The position numbers were made by a program, and so were the translations under genes. The notes under the pieces are model-generated. The model was given only the letters and a program-made list of their open reading frames with translations. It was not told the origin of the DNA and searched no databases. Below, one piece after another: positions 19,801 through 25,423 of a stretch of 64,000 nt of DNA (position 1 is its first letter; each line of letters opens with the position of its first letter). Origin of the DNA: Sphingobacteriales bacterium (lineage in GTDB: Bacteria > Bacteroidota > Bacteroidia > Chitinophagales > CAIOSU01); the NCBI GenBank assembly GCA_027483645.1, contig JAIXUD010000020.1, positions 62,001 to 126,000 of the forward strand, given 5' to 3'.

Positions 19801-19880
19801 GAATATGCCACAAAACTGATTGCGAGCAGCAAAAATAGCATGAAGGAGCTTCTTAAAACCTTCAAGTAGTAGTTAAACAT
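7875..19880 (-). CDS. Giant SprB-like surface adhesin, about 36 repeats, T9SS type B sorting domain
   Basis: 4001 residues. Signal peptide (about 1-28, ending AYSQ). Residues about 30-840 are a Gly/Thr/Asn-rich, strand-forming region of filament or beta-helix type. A PKD-like domain follows at about 845-935. Then about 36 SprB-type units of about 80 residues each occupy about 940-3828. Their consensus is CFGG-x-GKAWVT-x-GGTP-YTYTW...LxAGTYTVTVTDANGC...ITQP. A further Ig-like stretch leads to the gliding-associated C-terminal domain (about 3913-4001, IFIPTAITPNGDG ... GTYYYIIKL), the type B signal for T9SS export. Units 7-18 form three copies of a four-unit block. Every unit keeps a first Cys and the Cys of NGC; units 7, 10, 11, 15 and 33 have two more. 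Likely a cell-surface adhesin or gliding filament; whether this organism glides cannot be told. Confidence 0.93.
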   Translation of the reverse strand: MFNYYLKVLRSSFMLFLLLAISFVAYSQSTWNAPGASGNWNNAANWLPVGVPAAGTNIVFNGTSVANCIIDVPITVGSFSINAGYTGTVSNTNFAINASSFSQAAGTFTGGTGTIIITNSWLVSGGTFNSTSTNMRIGAGPMTLSGGTFNANAGRVSLAPPSTCLTFQVVGNITFCELEYLAIGLPSCGFTYNVVNTLEVQCKFINTGGSAIYYIGGTINVRGNIETNNTETGGNYSPSTTVFNINGTGTQTWAGSTCVFLRGKLPNINIAKAATDTLIITGIATVTRTYNYVSGVIRTLGTLVFEGDINVTGAPHTISRLGLSKNNVNINVATRITSDTLLAYVGAGVIFNTGQIDVLGDLVTVAQGVLIGGGTGTINIIGTRPQTLYCNSQLGAGNFPNVIINCANLSITRNAYSLIDPCYTKPNRFNYVGVAGNWTYLAGNITGNGIVSFNGAANLINNTHTLPNVSYLSGSITQQNKTIVTGTLTARDTLFTHGTGRLGLFGTTNVSGTVIDVNTGPVNTGTGTINMVGVGTHSFSSTYDTFTGPNGTNGFLPNVVINMPSGTLNIIDTHAIALNWTVTDGVVIGNLGSNVFLHNTGNNLDMQGAVTGTQSFHDLTIEGAVNRNLTGSTGINGRLVLGTGRITLNTFRVSMNTNVPANLVLTTGYVISENIPALGYGRFEWAIGNAAIGTTFIYPFGSVAGTYIPFSFEVQAAGTAGGRLSLATYPTDWTLLPNNTPFPTTVTNINNILGGNNYARELDRYWVPEVSGYTTNPTGRLTFTYRDLEWNLPQNSLVETRLQAHRWLPGTSAWQLPNNTSTRNTTANTVTIPSQNVFTPFTLVDPELPDLRISSSDTIICLGTTVNFFDLNVPTPTSNLWIFPGATAATDSSTATNPTGITYTTTGCKTVVLEATYPGGTLRDTFTCFITVTNPPTASASSNNLSCNNSTNGKVWVTAPAATAGYTYTWGATPVSVQTNTPDSVRTGLGPGTYTIVVNDPASCATTVTATVTAPPALAITSTKTDPLCNNGTNGTASVTVTGGTPFGSGQTYTYTWNGGAPNTNSRTGLSAATYNVVATDASGCTVSTSITLANPASIGLTLAKTDALCNGGATGKVWARVVGGTGTPTFVWSPTGTTSANGDTLYNQLAGTVSVTATDGNGCTATASIVVGQPTAITILKGQTNLACNAVPTGKIWARGSGGTGPTYTYTWVSPGTVSGPNGDTLSGLLAGIQFFSVRDANGCIRNDSIILTQPAAIVAPITSGNVLCFGDSTVTLTVNASGGPVSPPTFTYNWSRNAGSFAGNTAATITNQPAGAYIVTVTKGACTVTSTATVTQPTAPLTVSITPTPITCFNGTNGQVTAAAAGGTVGSGYTYDWTRLPATGLGTGATKTGLGAGTYRVVATDGNGCTATSQVILTNPTQLTVVLTKVDASCAGVCDGRARATLSGGTTPYSYLWSNGAVADSISGLCPGTYSVTGSDANGCTVTGSVTVTSPAAIVITATPTPVTCFGGTNGSATASAPGATGYIWQRAGNSTSLGVASSISGLTAGNYIVIVSVGVCSDTANFTITQPTEIITTITGQNVSCFGGNNGRVTVTSTGGPTPNPGSPSYAWQKDFLPFAPTTATITGLTEGIYSVIVTINGCLAFDTITITEPAALTSTTNQINITCFNGCDGEASVTAAGGTPTYTYAWTLLPSTPAGTTASITNLCAGTYVVVITDDSLCTINDTVILGNPAQLGIVMDADSSSCSGACDGKAWATLSGGTGPFTYTWSNSAVGDTAFALCPGTYSVTAEDANGCTVSASVTILSPAAIGITVTPTNVTCFDGTDGEATVAATGGPTTSYSYQWQFVSNGNVVPGTTNNATASNLSAANYQVIVRSGVCADTAFFTITEPTEIIATITATNLLCAGDSSGTATVAYTGGPVPDPTFPRYRWQRNGVLLVPTTASITNLPAGVYTVIVNVNGCFGFDTITITQPTPLTSTITGTDPSCNGGTAGSTVTVTASGGTPAAGVYNYTWTLDGTPVGTNSNTVTNQGAGEYIVTIRDANNCAINDTFTLVDPPALVLTMSGTDASCFGACDGEAGVQVAGGTGPYTYLWSNAGTAATITSLCPDSYTVTVTDVRGCIAIDSVDIISPPAINITVTPTNVSCFGGTNGSATAAVTGGPSPTYDYEWQTAGGASVPGSTNSATVTGLTAGNYQVIVISGVCRDTATFNITQPTEIVTTITGVNVLCFGGNNGTATVTYTGGPTPFVPTYTWQRDGLPFAQTTATITGLDSATYTVIVTINGCLAFDTITITQPAPLASTITGTDPACNGGTAGSSVTVTPTGGTPAPGGYTYTWTLNTNPIVGATTATVTGQGAGVYGVTITDANSCTATNTFTLTNPPAIVIVKDSLNVRCFGEISGRAWVTISGGTPGTVTPYTITWSGGGVVVAPGDTLTALGAGTYVVTVTDGRGCIAVDSFIIRQPPALGVTLAVDSVSCFGGNDGTAWATGVGGSGNYTFDWAPQPLTTTGPNGDTIINLTSLIYNITITDDSNCTAVNSITVPQPTELVVAMDSNNVSCFGGNDGKAWVTATGGSPNYQYTWSIPSIGTDTISGLTAGTYTVTVTDDNGCSTIDSVIITQPLAPLTIVMDSTNVRCFGQSNGKAWVRATGGTLPTVGGYTYTWSGGTPIGLQDTIINLAINTYTVTVTDANGCIAVDSVIIEQPTLLTLTKDSINVLCFGDATGKAWVTIAGGTTNYNNVVWSGTGTTSGPLNDTLNGLIAGTYTASVTDANGCVATTTFTITQPNLLVLNMFSDDVNCFGDATGKAWVVVTGGTPGANPTYTYAWSPAGTPAGAGDTITGLIAGTYTVTVTDANNCTSVDSITITQPAAPLAVTVDSMNIACFGQATGKAWATVIGGTATYTYTWSGGTPSGVNGDTIINLLAGVYRVTITDILGCRVFDSVTIVEPPLLTVNLDSFDVTCNGQSTGRAWATVAGGTPGYTYTWGSGTVVGVGDTIINLPAGNYPITVTDVMGCTVTASIVVNQPTPLVLVMDSANVTCNGAGDGRAWVTASGATGPYTYVWSSGTPTNATGDTIGNLAPNTYVVTVTDFFQCTQIAAVTIQEPNLLLGSLRSVNVRCFGENSGRAWVTAVGGNGGYSYTWSGGTPTNATGDTVRSLIAGRYTVTITDSKGCEFIDSIDITEPAQLQITLDSIDVLCFGASTGQAWVTVTGGTPVYDYAWSGGTPVGDGDTVRNLAAGTYTVTVTDDTGCIIIDDIIINQPLTPITLVKDSTNILCFGDSTGEASVVASGGTLAPGNSYTYTWSRGTVQGNGSIVTGLSFGIVQVTVTDDNGCETIAIFNITQPNELLTTTDKDDVNCFGESTGKAWVTATGGQTQYSYVWGGGGTPTGAGDTIINLIAGTYFVTVTDANGCIATDSVIVTEPLAPLALTLDTNSVLCFGGNSGRAWATPTGGTPIGTSGYTYDWSAGVPFGAGDSTLNLVAGPVSVTVTDANGCTISDTITINQPATALTIVMDSIDASCFGVCDGQAWVTASGGTAGYTYLWANGGATTDTVRNLCPGNYVVTVTDFNGCRAIDLTSVNEPDELLLTMAVDSAAYCNGNGRGQATVSLTGGTGPYDYEWSVGPPTLASPATSNTITNVNAGPYTVTVTDANGCNTTATITVPERNGPRVTAVDVTPTLCAEANGAITLTVTTTDPNLAFDWSHDANLSIATATGLITGNYTVTITDASTCDTVLTIFVDAVDKPVVDSVIVKDSYCSNEDGVITVQVSSGVPPYTFTWSHDTTLVTNTASNLVEGTYSVTVTDANGCDTSLTASIVEIDAPELAVTPAQPQVIYAGQAVEIAVSLVSPIDTFFYTWADFPGLDCYDCANPIATPDRSTSYLVVVTDAFTGCTDSAYVTVVVKDETNIFIPTAITPNGDGSNDQWVIRELVTFPDNEVIILNRWGDVVFSASPYQNDFDGTYNGKELPAGTYYYIIKLDNISESVSGPITIVK
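12715..15613 (-). repeat. Higher-order repeat in the adhesin gene: three copies of a four-unit block
   Basis: Units 7-10, 11-14 and 15-18 repeat as A-B-C-D. A has CxGxCDG and LCPGTY, B ends GVCxDTA...TEI, C has TINGC/NVNGCxxFDTITIT, and D starts TSTI-type and ends NP/DP. At DNA level the segment ATGGTAATRGTATCAAAA recurs at 12985, 13954 and 14920, spacings of 969 and 966 bases, both multiples of three. Between the first two, 88 aligned bases around it show about ten differences. This indicates segmental duplication of whole blocks. Confidence 0.8.
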
Positions 19881-19994
19881 GGTAGCTGGTTTTCCTTATT
19901 GGAGAGAAAAGTTACGTAATTAAACGTAATTATTGAAGTAATCGGCAGAATTGCGTAGTACTTCATATTTTGCTATTCCCCCGATTTTGTTAAC

Positions 19995-21986
19995 TTAAGG
20001 TTTTATTTTAATAAAACGAATACCGCTTTTAGCATCGGTTAGCTCGCTTTGTTTCATCCCCTCAATCCAATCGGGCAGCTTGGCGGAGGGAGTAACAAAC
20101 ACATATTGTATCTGATATTGCTTCACAAAATCGACTTGACTTTGTTCTACATCCTTAAAGATAGTGTTCTTTTTTTGAGCTTCAATAAAAATATTGAACA
20201 ATTGCCCTTTCAATGAATTTTCCTCCCGCGCCTTCGCAATAGCTTCTGTTGATACGGGCATATCAAATATCGACAAATGTATGGTACTGCTATATTGCGG
20301 CATCAATACTAATGGATCAATCAACCTAAATGCCTGCGATATGCGGTGCGCTGGCCAATACTCCTGATGGTGATATTCGGCATCACCCTTAAGAAACACC
20401 CCAACCAAATCTTTCTCCCCTTTAAATTCATCGGCCACTTTTAATACAAACTCATCGGAGTAAGCCGCCGCCATGTACATCTTCTGCTTAGGGTAGTGGC
20501 GTACTATGCCCACATCGGTAGTAAGGGTTAGCAATACTATTAGCAAAGCACCAGCATAAAAAGCAGGTTTATTGCTCAATTGCCCCACCCCTTGCCATAG
20601 CCAAACAAATATGGCCATCAATAGCACATTTACTATCGGCATGTTGTTGCCCATAAGCTGCATACCATCAATATTTTCGTAAGCTAGGGTCCAAGCACCA
20701 AGACCAACGGCAAAAGTAATGGCGGCAAGGCCAACCATTAGCAGCAATTGCTTGTGCCAAAACACCTTTTTACCAGCGCCAAAAGCCATTAACGCAAGGC
20801 CCAATATAATGGGGAAATACATTACCGCTGCTTGTATGGTGGATAAGCCAAAAATATTGATGCGGATGCGCAGGCTGGCGGCATCCATCAAATTAAGGCT
20901 AAACTCATCGCGGGTACCTGCTATCGATTGACCAAATATTTTGAAGAACAACGCCCAGCATAGCAAGGGTATTACTAAGTAAGCAGCTAGTTTAAGCGCC
21001 TCTTTTTTGGCTATCCATATCGGTTTTATGAGGTTGATAAAGATGAACGCCGCTGGCAAAGCAAACAGAATAATGGCACTAAAATACACCATGGACAAAC
21101 CAGCCAACACCAAAAAGGCAAGCACATAGTGCCGCTTACTGAGCAATGCCGCAAATGAGAAGGCAAAGGGCAAGTAGTAGGCTATCTTGGGCATATCCAG
21201 CAGGGTTTCGCCGAAGTGCACCAAGCGGTAGTTGGCCTTGCTAATGTATGCTATACTATTGTAAAACGCAAAGTGCAGCCCCCCAAAACCGATAAACACC
21301 AATGCGATGGCATAGGCCCAAATGCTAGGTTTGGCTTGGGTTTCCCAAAGAGCTAAAAAGCCTGATACGCCCAAAATCATAAACATGGGGTAAGTAACCA
21401 GTTCTAATACCAAATAGTGGTTGAGGCCACTTACCGTAGCGGCTAGTGCATTGAGCCACAAATCGAAATAGTGATAGGGCAGAATACCCCTAAACTGTTC
21501 GCTCAGTAGCGATTCTGGCGCAAATTTGTTCTCCACCCCGATGCTTGCCAACGCTTCCGAAATAAGGGAGTGCTGTGCATAATCGGCACCATTGCCCACC
21601 ACAAACGGGAAAGCACCGCCTTTGTAAACCAGGCTGGTTTTTAAAGCAAACAATAGCAGAGCTGCAAAGCCCACTATTACTGGCGGATGCCATGAGGGCG
21701 TATTATACTTTTGGCTTAGGCCTTCGGGCGCCAACCGCTTGCTTTCGAAATACAGCAAGCCCAAAATAGGTAGCAGCACCAAATTGACGGTTCTAAAACC
21801 CGACTTTATAGCAGCAAAACCGATGATGGAGATAACAACCCCTAAAAACAGGTTTAGAAAGAATGCTTGGAACGGCTGTAGGCTAAGGTGCTTAAGCAGG
21901 GTTTTTTGTATGGCAAACCCTATGCCGTACGCAATAGCCAATGCTGCAATGAGTGTGAGTAGGTAAGGCCCAACATCTGTAAACAT
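19995..21986 (-). CDS. Large polytopic membrane protein, possible GT-C type glycosyltransferase
   Basis: 663 residues, about 12-13 transmembrane segments over residues 1-510, then a soluble C-terminal part of about 150 residues with DLVGVFLKGDAEYHHQEYWPAHR. The first lumen-side loop, after the segment VYKGGAFPFVVGNGADYAQHS, carries acidic and His residues as in GT-C enzymes, but I cannot point to a decisive motif. The neighbours are a GT2 polyprenyl-phosphate-type glucosyltransferase and a methyltransferase on the same strand (39 bp from the GT2 stop to this start), and the giant adhesin follows after 114 bp. Transfer of lipid-linked sugar to an envelope acceptor is a reasonable inference, not shown. 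Confidence 0.6.
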   Translation of the reverse strand: MFTDVGPYLLTLIAALAIAYGIGFAIQKTLLKHLSLQPFQAFFLNLFLGVVISIIGFAAIKSGFRTVNLVLLPILGLLYFESKRLAPEGLSQKYNTPSWHPPVIVGFAALLLFALKTSLVYKGGAFPFVVGNGADYAQHSLISEALASIGVENKFAPESLLSEQFRGILPYHYFDLWLNALAATVSGLNHYLVLELVTYPMFMILGVSGFLALWETQAKPSIWAYAIALVFIGFGGLHFAFYNSIAYISKANYRLVHFGETLLDMPKIAYYLPFAFSFAALLSKRHYVLAFLVLAGLSMVYFSAIILFALPAAFIFINLIKPIWIAKKEALKLAAYLVIPLLCWALFFKIFGQSIAGTRDEFSLNLMDAASLRIRINIFGLSTIQAAVMYFPIILGLALMAFGAGKKVFWHKQLLLMVGLAAITFAVGLGAWTLAYENIDGMQLMGNNMPIVNVLLMAIFVWLWQGVGQLSNKPAFYAGALLIVLLTLTTDVGIVRHYPKQKMYMAAAYSDEFVLKVADEFKGEKDLVGVFLKGDAEYHHQEYWPAHRISQAFRLIDPLVLMPQYSSTIHLSIFDMPVSTEAIAKAREENSLKGQLFNIFIEAQKKNTIFKDVEQSQVDFVKQYQIQYVFVTPSAKLPDWIEGMKQSELTDAKSGIRFIKIKP

Positions 21987-22025
21987 AGGGGTGGCGGTTT
22001 TGTGCGAATGAGGACAGTAAGTGCG

Positions 22026-22751
22026 CTAGGCGGTTTTGTTGTGGTTATACTTTTGGTTCATTCTATAAAAATCGCGGAGTACTTTAAAAGCCACTCGCTG
22101 TACCTTAAGTTTGCTACCGGCCACATCTTGCCAATCGCTAAGTGGGTACTCTACCATTTTGTGATGCCTTATGCGGGTTAGCAACTCTACATCAAAGGCC
22201 CATTGCGAAATAAAGGGCTCGCCCACAAACTCTGGTACCAAAGCTTTTTTAAACAGCTTGGCCCCGCATTGGGTATCGTAGCAATTAAGGTGAAACAGCG
22301 AATCGGCAACGGTGGCAAACACCCTGCCCAACACGTGCCTACCGAAATTGCGCTTTACAGTGCTGCCCAGCCGGCGTATGCGGCTACCAATTATTACATC
22401 GGCCTGCGGGTAAAAATGCTGACGGAACAAAAAGAACTTCTCCAGTTCTTCCAGCGGGGTAGCCAAATCGGCATCCCAAAAACCCATCCACTCAATATGC
22501 TCCATAATGGGCAACGTGAGCCCGTGTATAAAGCCCTGCCTTACGGCTTCGCTTTTGCCACTGTTTTGGGGAAGGTTGTACAGGTAGATATGCTCATTGC
22601 AATAGGGCTCGATAATCTTGGCCGTATCGTCTGTACTGCCATCGTTGGCAAACAAAAATGCATACTCACCCGAAAAGCTTTTGAAAGCCTCCATGTTCAA
22701 ACGAGCTGCCTCATTATAACAGGGTACTATTATCAGGGCTTTTTGTGGCAT
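22026..22751 (-). CDS. GT2 glycosyltransferase, dolichyl/polyprenyl-phosphate glucosyltransferase type
   Basis: 241 residues from the ATG at 22751 (MPQKALIIVPCYNEA). The track-length alternative three codons upstream is a TTG. Motifs: VPCYNE near residues 8-13, NDGSTDDT, a DxD-like WDADLATP and GSRIRR followed by TQCGAKLF, the pattern of dolichyl-phosphate beta-glucosyltransferases of the GT2 fold. There is no clear transmembrane anchor. Such enzymes load a sugar from UDP-sugar onto a polyprenyl phosphate. The 5' end overlaps the methyltransferase gene by 19 bp. Its product could be used by the polytopic membrane protein encoded next. Confidence 0.82.
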   Translation of the reverse strand: MPQKALIIVPCYNEAARLNMEAFKSFSGEYAFLFANDGSTDDTAKIIEPYCNEHIYLYNLPQNSGKSEAVRQGFIHGLTLPIMEHIEWMGFWDADLATPLEELEKFFLFRQHFYPQADVIIGSRIRRLGSTVKRNFGRHVLGRVFATVADSLFHLNCYDTQCGAKLFKKALVPEFVGEPFISQWAFDVELLTRIRHHKMVEYPLSDWQDVAGSKLKVQRVAFKVLRDFYRMNQKYNHNKTA

Positions 22752-23461
22752 ACTGAGCAAAGGGTAAGGCCAGGCAAAGTGATGCCCGCTTTAGATAGCA
22801 AACTGTTTACCTTAAAGTCGGTATTTAGCACACCAGTAATTAGCTTAGTAAGTGCTTTGTCTTCGGCGTGCTTCCAGTTTCCGGCTCCATCTGCTTTGGG
22901 TGGGCCTTTCAACTTCTCCAGCGCCAATGCTGCTGTACGGGCAAAAAACAAAGAGGTAAAGAAGTAGAACATCCTATCTACCACCACCGGCTGCTTGGCC
23001 AAAGTAGCATGCAACAGCTTTTTATTGTAGCGGCGATAGTGCAATAGGAACACATCGTGTGCAGAAAATAACGACTGGTAAGCCGGTACCGTGATAAGTA
23101 TATTGCCACCAGGCTTTATTTTGGGCATTAACTCGTTCAAAAACGCATCAACATCCTCAATATGCTCAATTACATCCATCAGCAGTACTAGGTCTACCCC
23201 TTCGTGCGGCAAGTCGGAAATGTGATTATATTTCACCACTTTGCCTTCCCTTCCTACCGTATCGTAGCCAATATCAACAGCCAATACATCATGCCCAATT
23301 TGGTCGGCCAATAGGCCAGCAAAGTATATATCGCCAGCACCCACATCGGCCACAGTTCCGCGGGTATCCATCTGCGACAGAATGCTTAATACCGATTTTG
23401 CCCTTGCCAATTCCCAAGGATGACGGTGTGCGTTGCCCTCCTTTAATTCTACTAAATCCAT
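22733..23461 (-). CDS. Class I SAM-dependent methyltransferase
   Basis: 242 residues. Rossmann-fold motif I is VADVGAGDIYFAGLLAD (about 36-52), motif II includes DIGYDT, and LVLLMDVIEHIEDVDAFL carries the typical post-II acidic and hydrophobic residues; GGNILITVPAYQSLFSAHD follows. It belongs to the methyltransferase 11/23 group. A hydrophobic stretch late in the protein (FYFFTSLFFARTAALA) may touch the membrane. It is the first gene of the methyltransferase-GT2-membrane protein set, so sugar or lipid-sugar is a possible substrate. Specificity cannot be read. Confidence 0.82.
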   Translation of the reverse strand: MDLVELKEGNAHRHPWELARAKSVLSILSQMDTRGTVADVGAGDIYFAGLLADQIGHDVLAVDIGYDTVGREGKVVKYNHISDLPHEGVDLVLLMDVIEHIEDVDAFLNELMPKIKPGGNILITVPAYQSLFSAHDVFLLHYRRYNKKLLHATLAKQPVVVDRMFYFFTSLFFARTAALALEKLKGPPKADGAGNWKHAEDKALTKLITGVLNTDFKVNSLLSKAGITLPGLTLCSVCHKKP

Positions 23462-23808
23462 TGCAGCGTTATATGGTCAATGTAATAGCCCCTTTACTAA
23501 TCATGGACTAAGTTACAATTATTTTTTATTACCTTATTCTAGCGGCAAGTGTGGCATAGTGGAAGGTGTTGATAATGATAGCGGCAAGGAAAAGCCAAAA
23601 CCCAAAGATGGAGCTAAAACCATGCTTGGGTTAAGCTTTGAGTTCAGTTAATGTCTTGATACCGATACAGGGTATTTGTTCTGGGCTATGGGGCAAAGAA
23701 AATGCCACACTTAAAACCCCTATGATAGTTTGATTTTGGGATGTGGAGATTTCTTACAAATAATGATGAATACCCCAGCATTATAATATTCAATTATCTT
23801 CGCGTGAA
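23462..23808. other. 347-bp intergenic region with a distant inverted repeat
   Basis: Divergent gap between the methyltransferase and the HhH-protein gene. No convincing ORF and no tRNA are seen. AAGTGTGGCAT at 23547-23557 and its exact complement at 23702-23712 could pair around 144 bases. A TATCTTCG box just before 23809 differs from TAnnTTTG by one base. It could hold a structured RNA or a decayed gene. Confidence 0.4.
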
Positions 23809-24657
23809 ATGAACTCGTGGTTCGATAGCCTGCAACTGAGCCGCACCGAGCGGAACGGGATACTCGTGCTGGTATTTGGCATCGTGCTAATGTTAGGTGT
23901 TCGGTTATCCTTATTGTTCTGGGAGCCTGCCCTGCCCGTAGGCGACATGACCCTCTTCCAGCAAGAAATTGCCGTATTTGAAGCCGATACCCTCATTGAA
24001 TTGAACACCGCCAGCGCCGTAGCATTGGAACAATTGCCAGGCATAGGCCCTGCTATGGCCGAAAAAATAATAGCCTACCGAACCGAATTGGGAGGCTTTT
24101 CGTATGCCGAGCAACTGATGGATATACCCGGCTTTGGCGAAGCCAAACTTAATGGATTGATAACGCTAATAAGCATTGACACTTCCTTATCAAAAATAGT
24201 ATTGCCCAAGCAACCTAGCACGAAAAAAACACCGACCGAGGAGCAAGCGGATACTTTGATTTGGATTGAAAAACTGAAAGCTGGCGAACAAATAAACCTT
24301 AACCGAGCTACCATTGATCAACTACGGCAACTACCTGGCATTGGCCAATCGTTTGCCGAGCGCATAGCCCAATACCGGCAGCGGCTTGGCGGGTTTTATA
24401 CTTCGGAACAATTGAAGGAGATTGCTGGTATCGGCACAGCAAAGTATAATGCGCTGGCAGCCCACATTGCCATTGATGCAACCACCATAAAGCGCCTCAA
24501 TATAAACACTGCTAACGATATAGCGCTATTAAACCACCCATACGCTACTGCCAACTGGGTTACACTGGTGATAAAAAATAGACCGTACAAAAACCTGGAG
24601 CAATTGCCCCAAGAGGGATTTGACAAGCGGATACTACCCTATTTAACTGTTGAGTAG
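23809..24657 (+). CDS. ComEA-like protein with tandem helix-hairpin-helix domains
   Basis: 282 residues. A transmembrane segment (about 18-38) anchors the protein. Two clear ComEA-type HhH units follow: IELNTASAVALEQLPGIGPAMAEKII...GGF...LMDIPGFGEAKL, and INLNRATIDQLRQLPGIGQSFAERIA...GGF...LKEIAGIGTAKY. A third unit near the C-terminus (LNINTANDIALLNHPYATANW) has lost its GIG turn. HhH domains bind DNA backbone without sequence preference; ComEA proteins take part in DNA uptake, but in Bacteroidota such proteins are common without known competence genes nearby. Preceded by the 347-bp gap, followed by apt. Confidence 0.85.
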   Translation: MNSWFDSLQLSRTERNGILVLVFGIVLMLGVRLSLLFWEPALPVGDMTLFQQEIAVFEADTLIELNTASAVALEQLPGIGPAMAEKIIAYRTELGGFSYAEQLMDIPGFGEAKLNGLITLISIDTSLSKIVLPKQPSTKKTPTEEQADTLIWIEKLKAGEQINLNRATIDQLRQLPGIGQSFAERIAQYRQRLGGFYTSEQLKEIAGIGTAKYNALAAHIAIDATTIKRLNINTANDIALLNHPYATANWVTLVIKNRPYKNLEQLPQEGFDKRILPYLTVE

Positions 24658-24758
24658 AGCAGTATTTGCCATTCCACAATTACGGAAACAGCAAAGATTA
24701 CCTTGCTTTTTAGGCCAAAAATGTTGATATTTGCAATGCCTTGAAGCACATGTAGCTC

Positions 24759-25289
24759 ATGTATCTGTTAGAAGAACGCGTAAAAAATGCCATCCGCAAT
24801 GTGCCCGACTTCCCCAAGCCGGGTATTATGTTTAAGGATGTAACGCCCATACTAATGGATGTGCGCCTGTGCAAAGACATCGTACAGCATTTTGAAGATG
24901 ATATCAACTTTGAAGTGGATGCCATTGTAGCGGTAGAGAGCCGTGGGTTTTTCTTTGGTATGTTACTGGCCGACCGTTTAAATGTACCTTTTATCCCTAT
25001 TAGGAAAGCAGGAAAACTGCCCGGCGAGTGCATACAGTATACTTACAACTTAGAGTATGGCACGGCCACTATTGAGTTGCACAAGGGTTTTTTGAAGCCT
25101 GGCATGAAGGTGCTGATACATGACGACCTACTGGCAACAGGTGGTACAGTAAGCGCTGCTGCCGAATTGGTGAGGATGGAAGGTGCTGAGGTATCGGGTT
25201 TTTCGTTTTTGGTAAACCTTAGCTTCCTTAATGGTGTTACCATAATTGAAAAATACAGTACCAATATATTAAGTACAGTAACCTATTAA
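24759..25289 (+). CDS. apt: Adenine phosphoribosyltransferase
   Basis: 176 residues, normal length. Contains DFPKPGIMFKDVTPIL (about 17-32), VAVESRGFFFG, and the PRPP-binding loop VLIHDDLLATGGT (about 118-130). Salvages adenine to AMP using PRPP in the cytosol. Single gene; the downstream gap is filled with AGTATCAAG and GTACAATGTAC repeats. Confidence 0.97.
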   Translation: MYLLEERVKNAIRNVPDFPKPGIMFKDVTPILMDVRLCKDIVQHFEDDINFEVDAIVAVESRGFFFGMLLADRLNVPFIPIRKAGKLPGECIQYTYNLEYGTATIELHKGFLKPGMKVLIHDDLLATGGTVSAAAELVRMEGAEVSGFSFLVNLSFLNGVTIIEKYSTNILSTVTY

Positions 25290-25292
25290 TCT

Positions 25293-25315
25293 AGTATCAA
25301 GCAGTAAGTATCAAG
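25293..25315. repeat. Intergenic word repeat, AGTATCAAG family
   Basis: AGTATCAAG at 25293-25301 and 25307-25315, in the same 14-base register as at 1912-1934. It lies directly after apt. Confidence 0.6.
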
Positions 25316-25321
25316 TACGCA

Positions 25322-25402
25322 GATGTACAATGTACGATGTAAGGCAAAAGTTGGAAGTAAAATAGAATCAAATTGTACATCGTACTTTGTACATTGTACA
25401 TC
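25322..25402. repeat. Inverted GTACAATGTAC repeat upstream of acyl-CoA dehydrogenase
   Basis: GATGTACAATGTAC (25322-25335) is the exact complement of 25389-25402. The adjoining GTACGATGTA (25332-25341) is the exact complement of 25376-25385. The stem can therefore form in two registers around a 34-50-base centre. The element ends 21 bp before the ATG at 25424. Confidence 0.6.
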
Positions 25403-25423
25403 ACTTTATAAATCAAACATACA

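Noticed and set aside
7875-19880. Adhesin repeats considered as CRISPR or satellite DNA
   Set aside because: They are an uninterrupted reading frame with SprB-type protein repeats, a signal peptide and a sorting domain.
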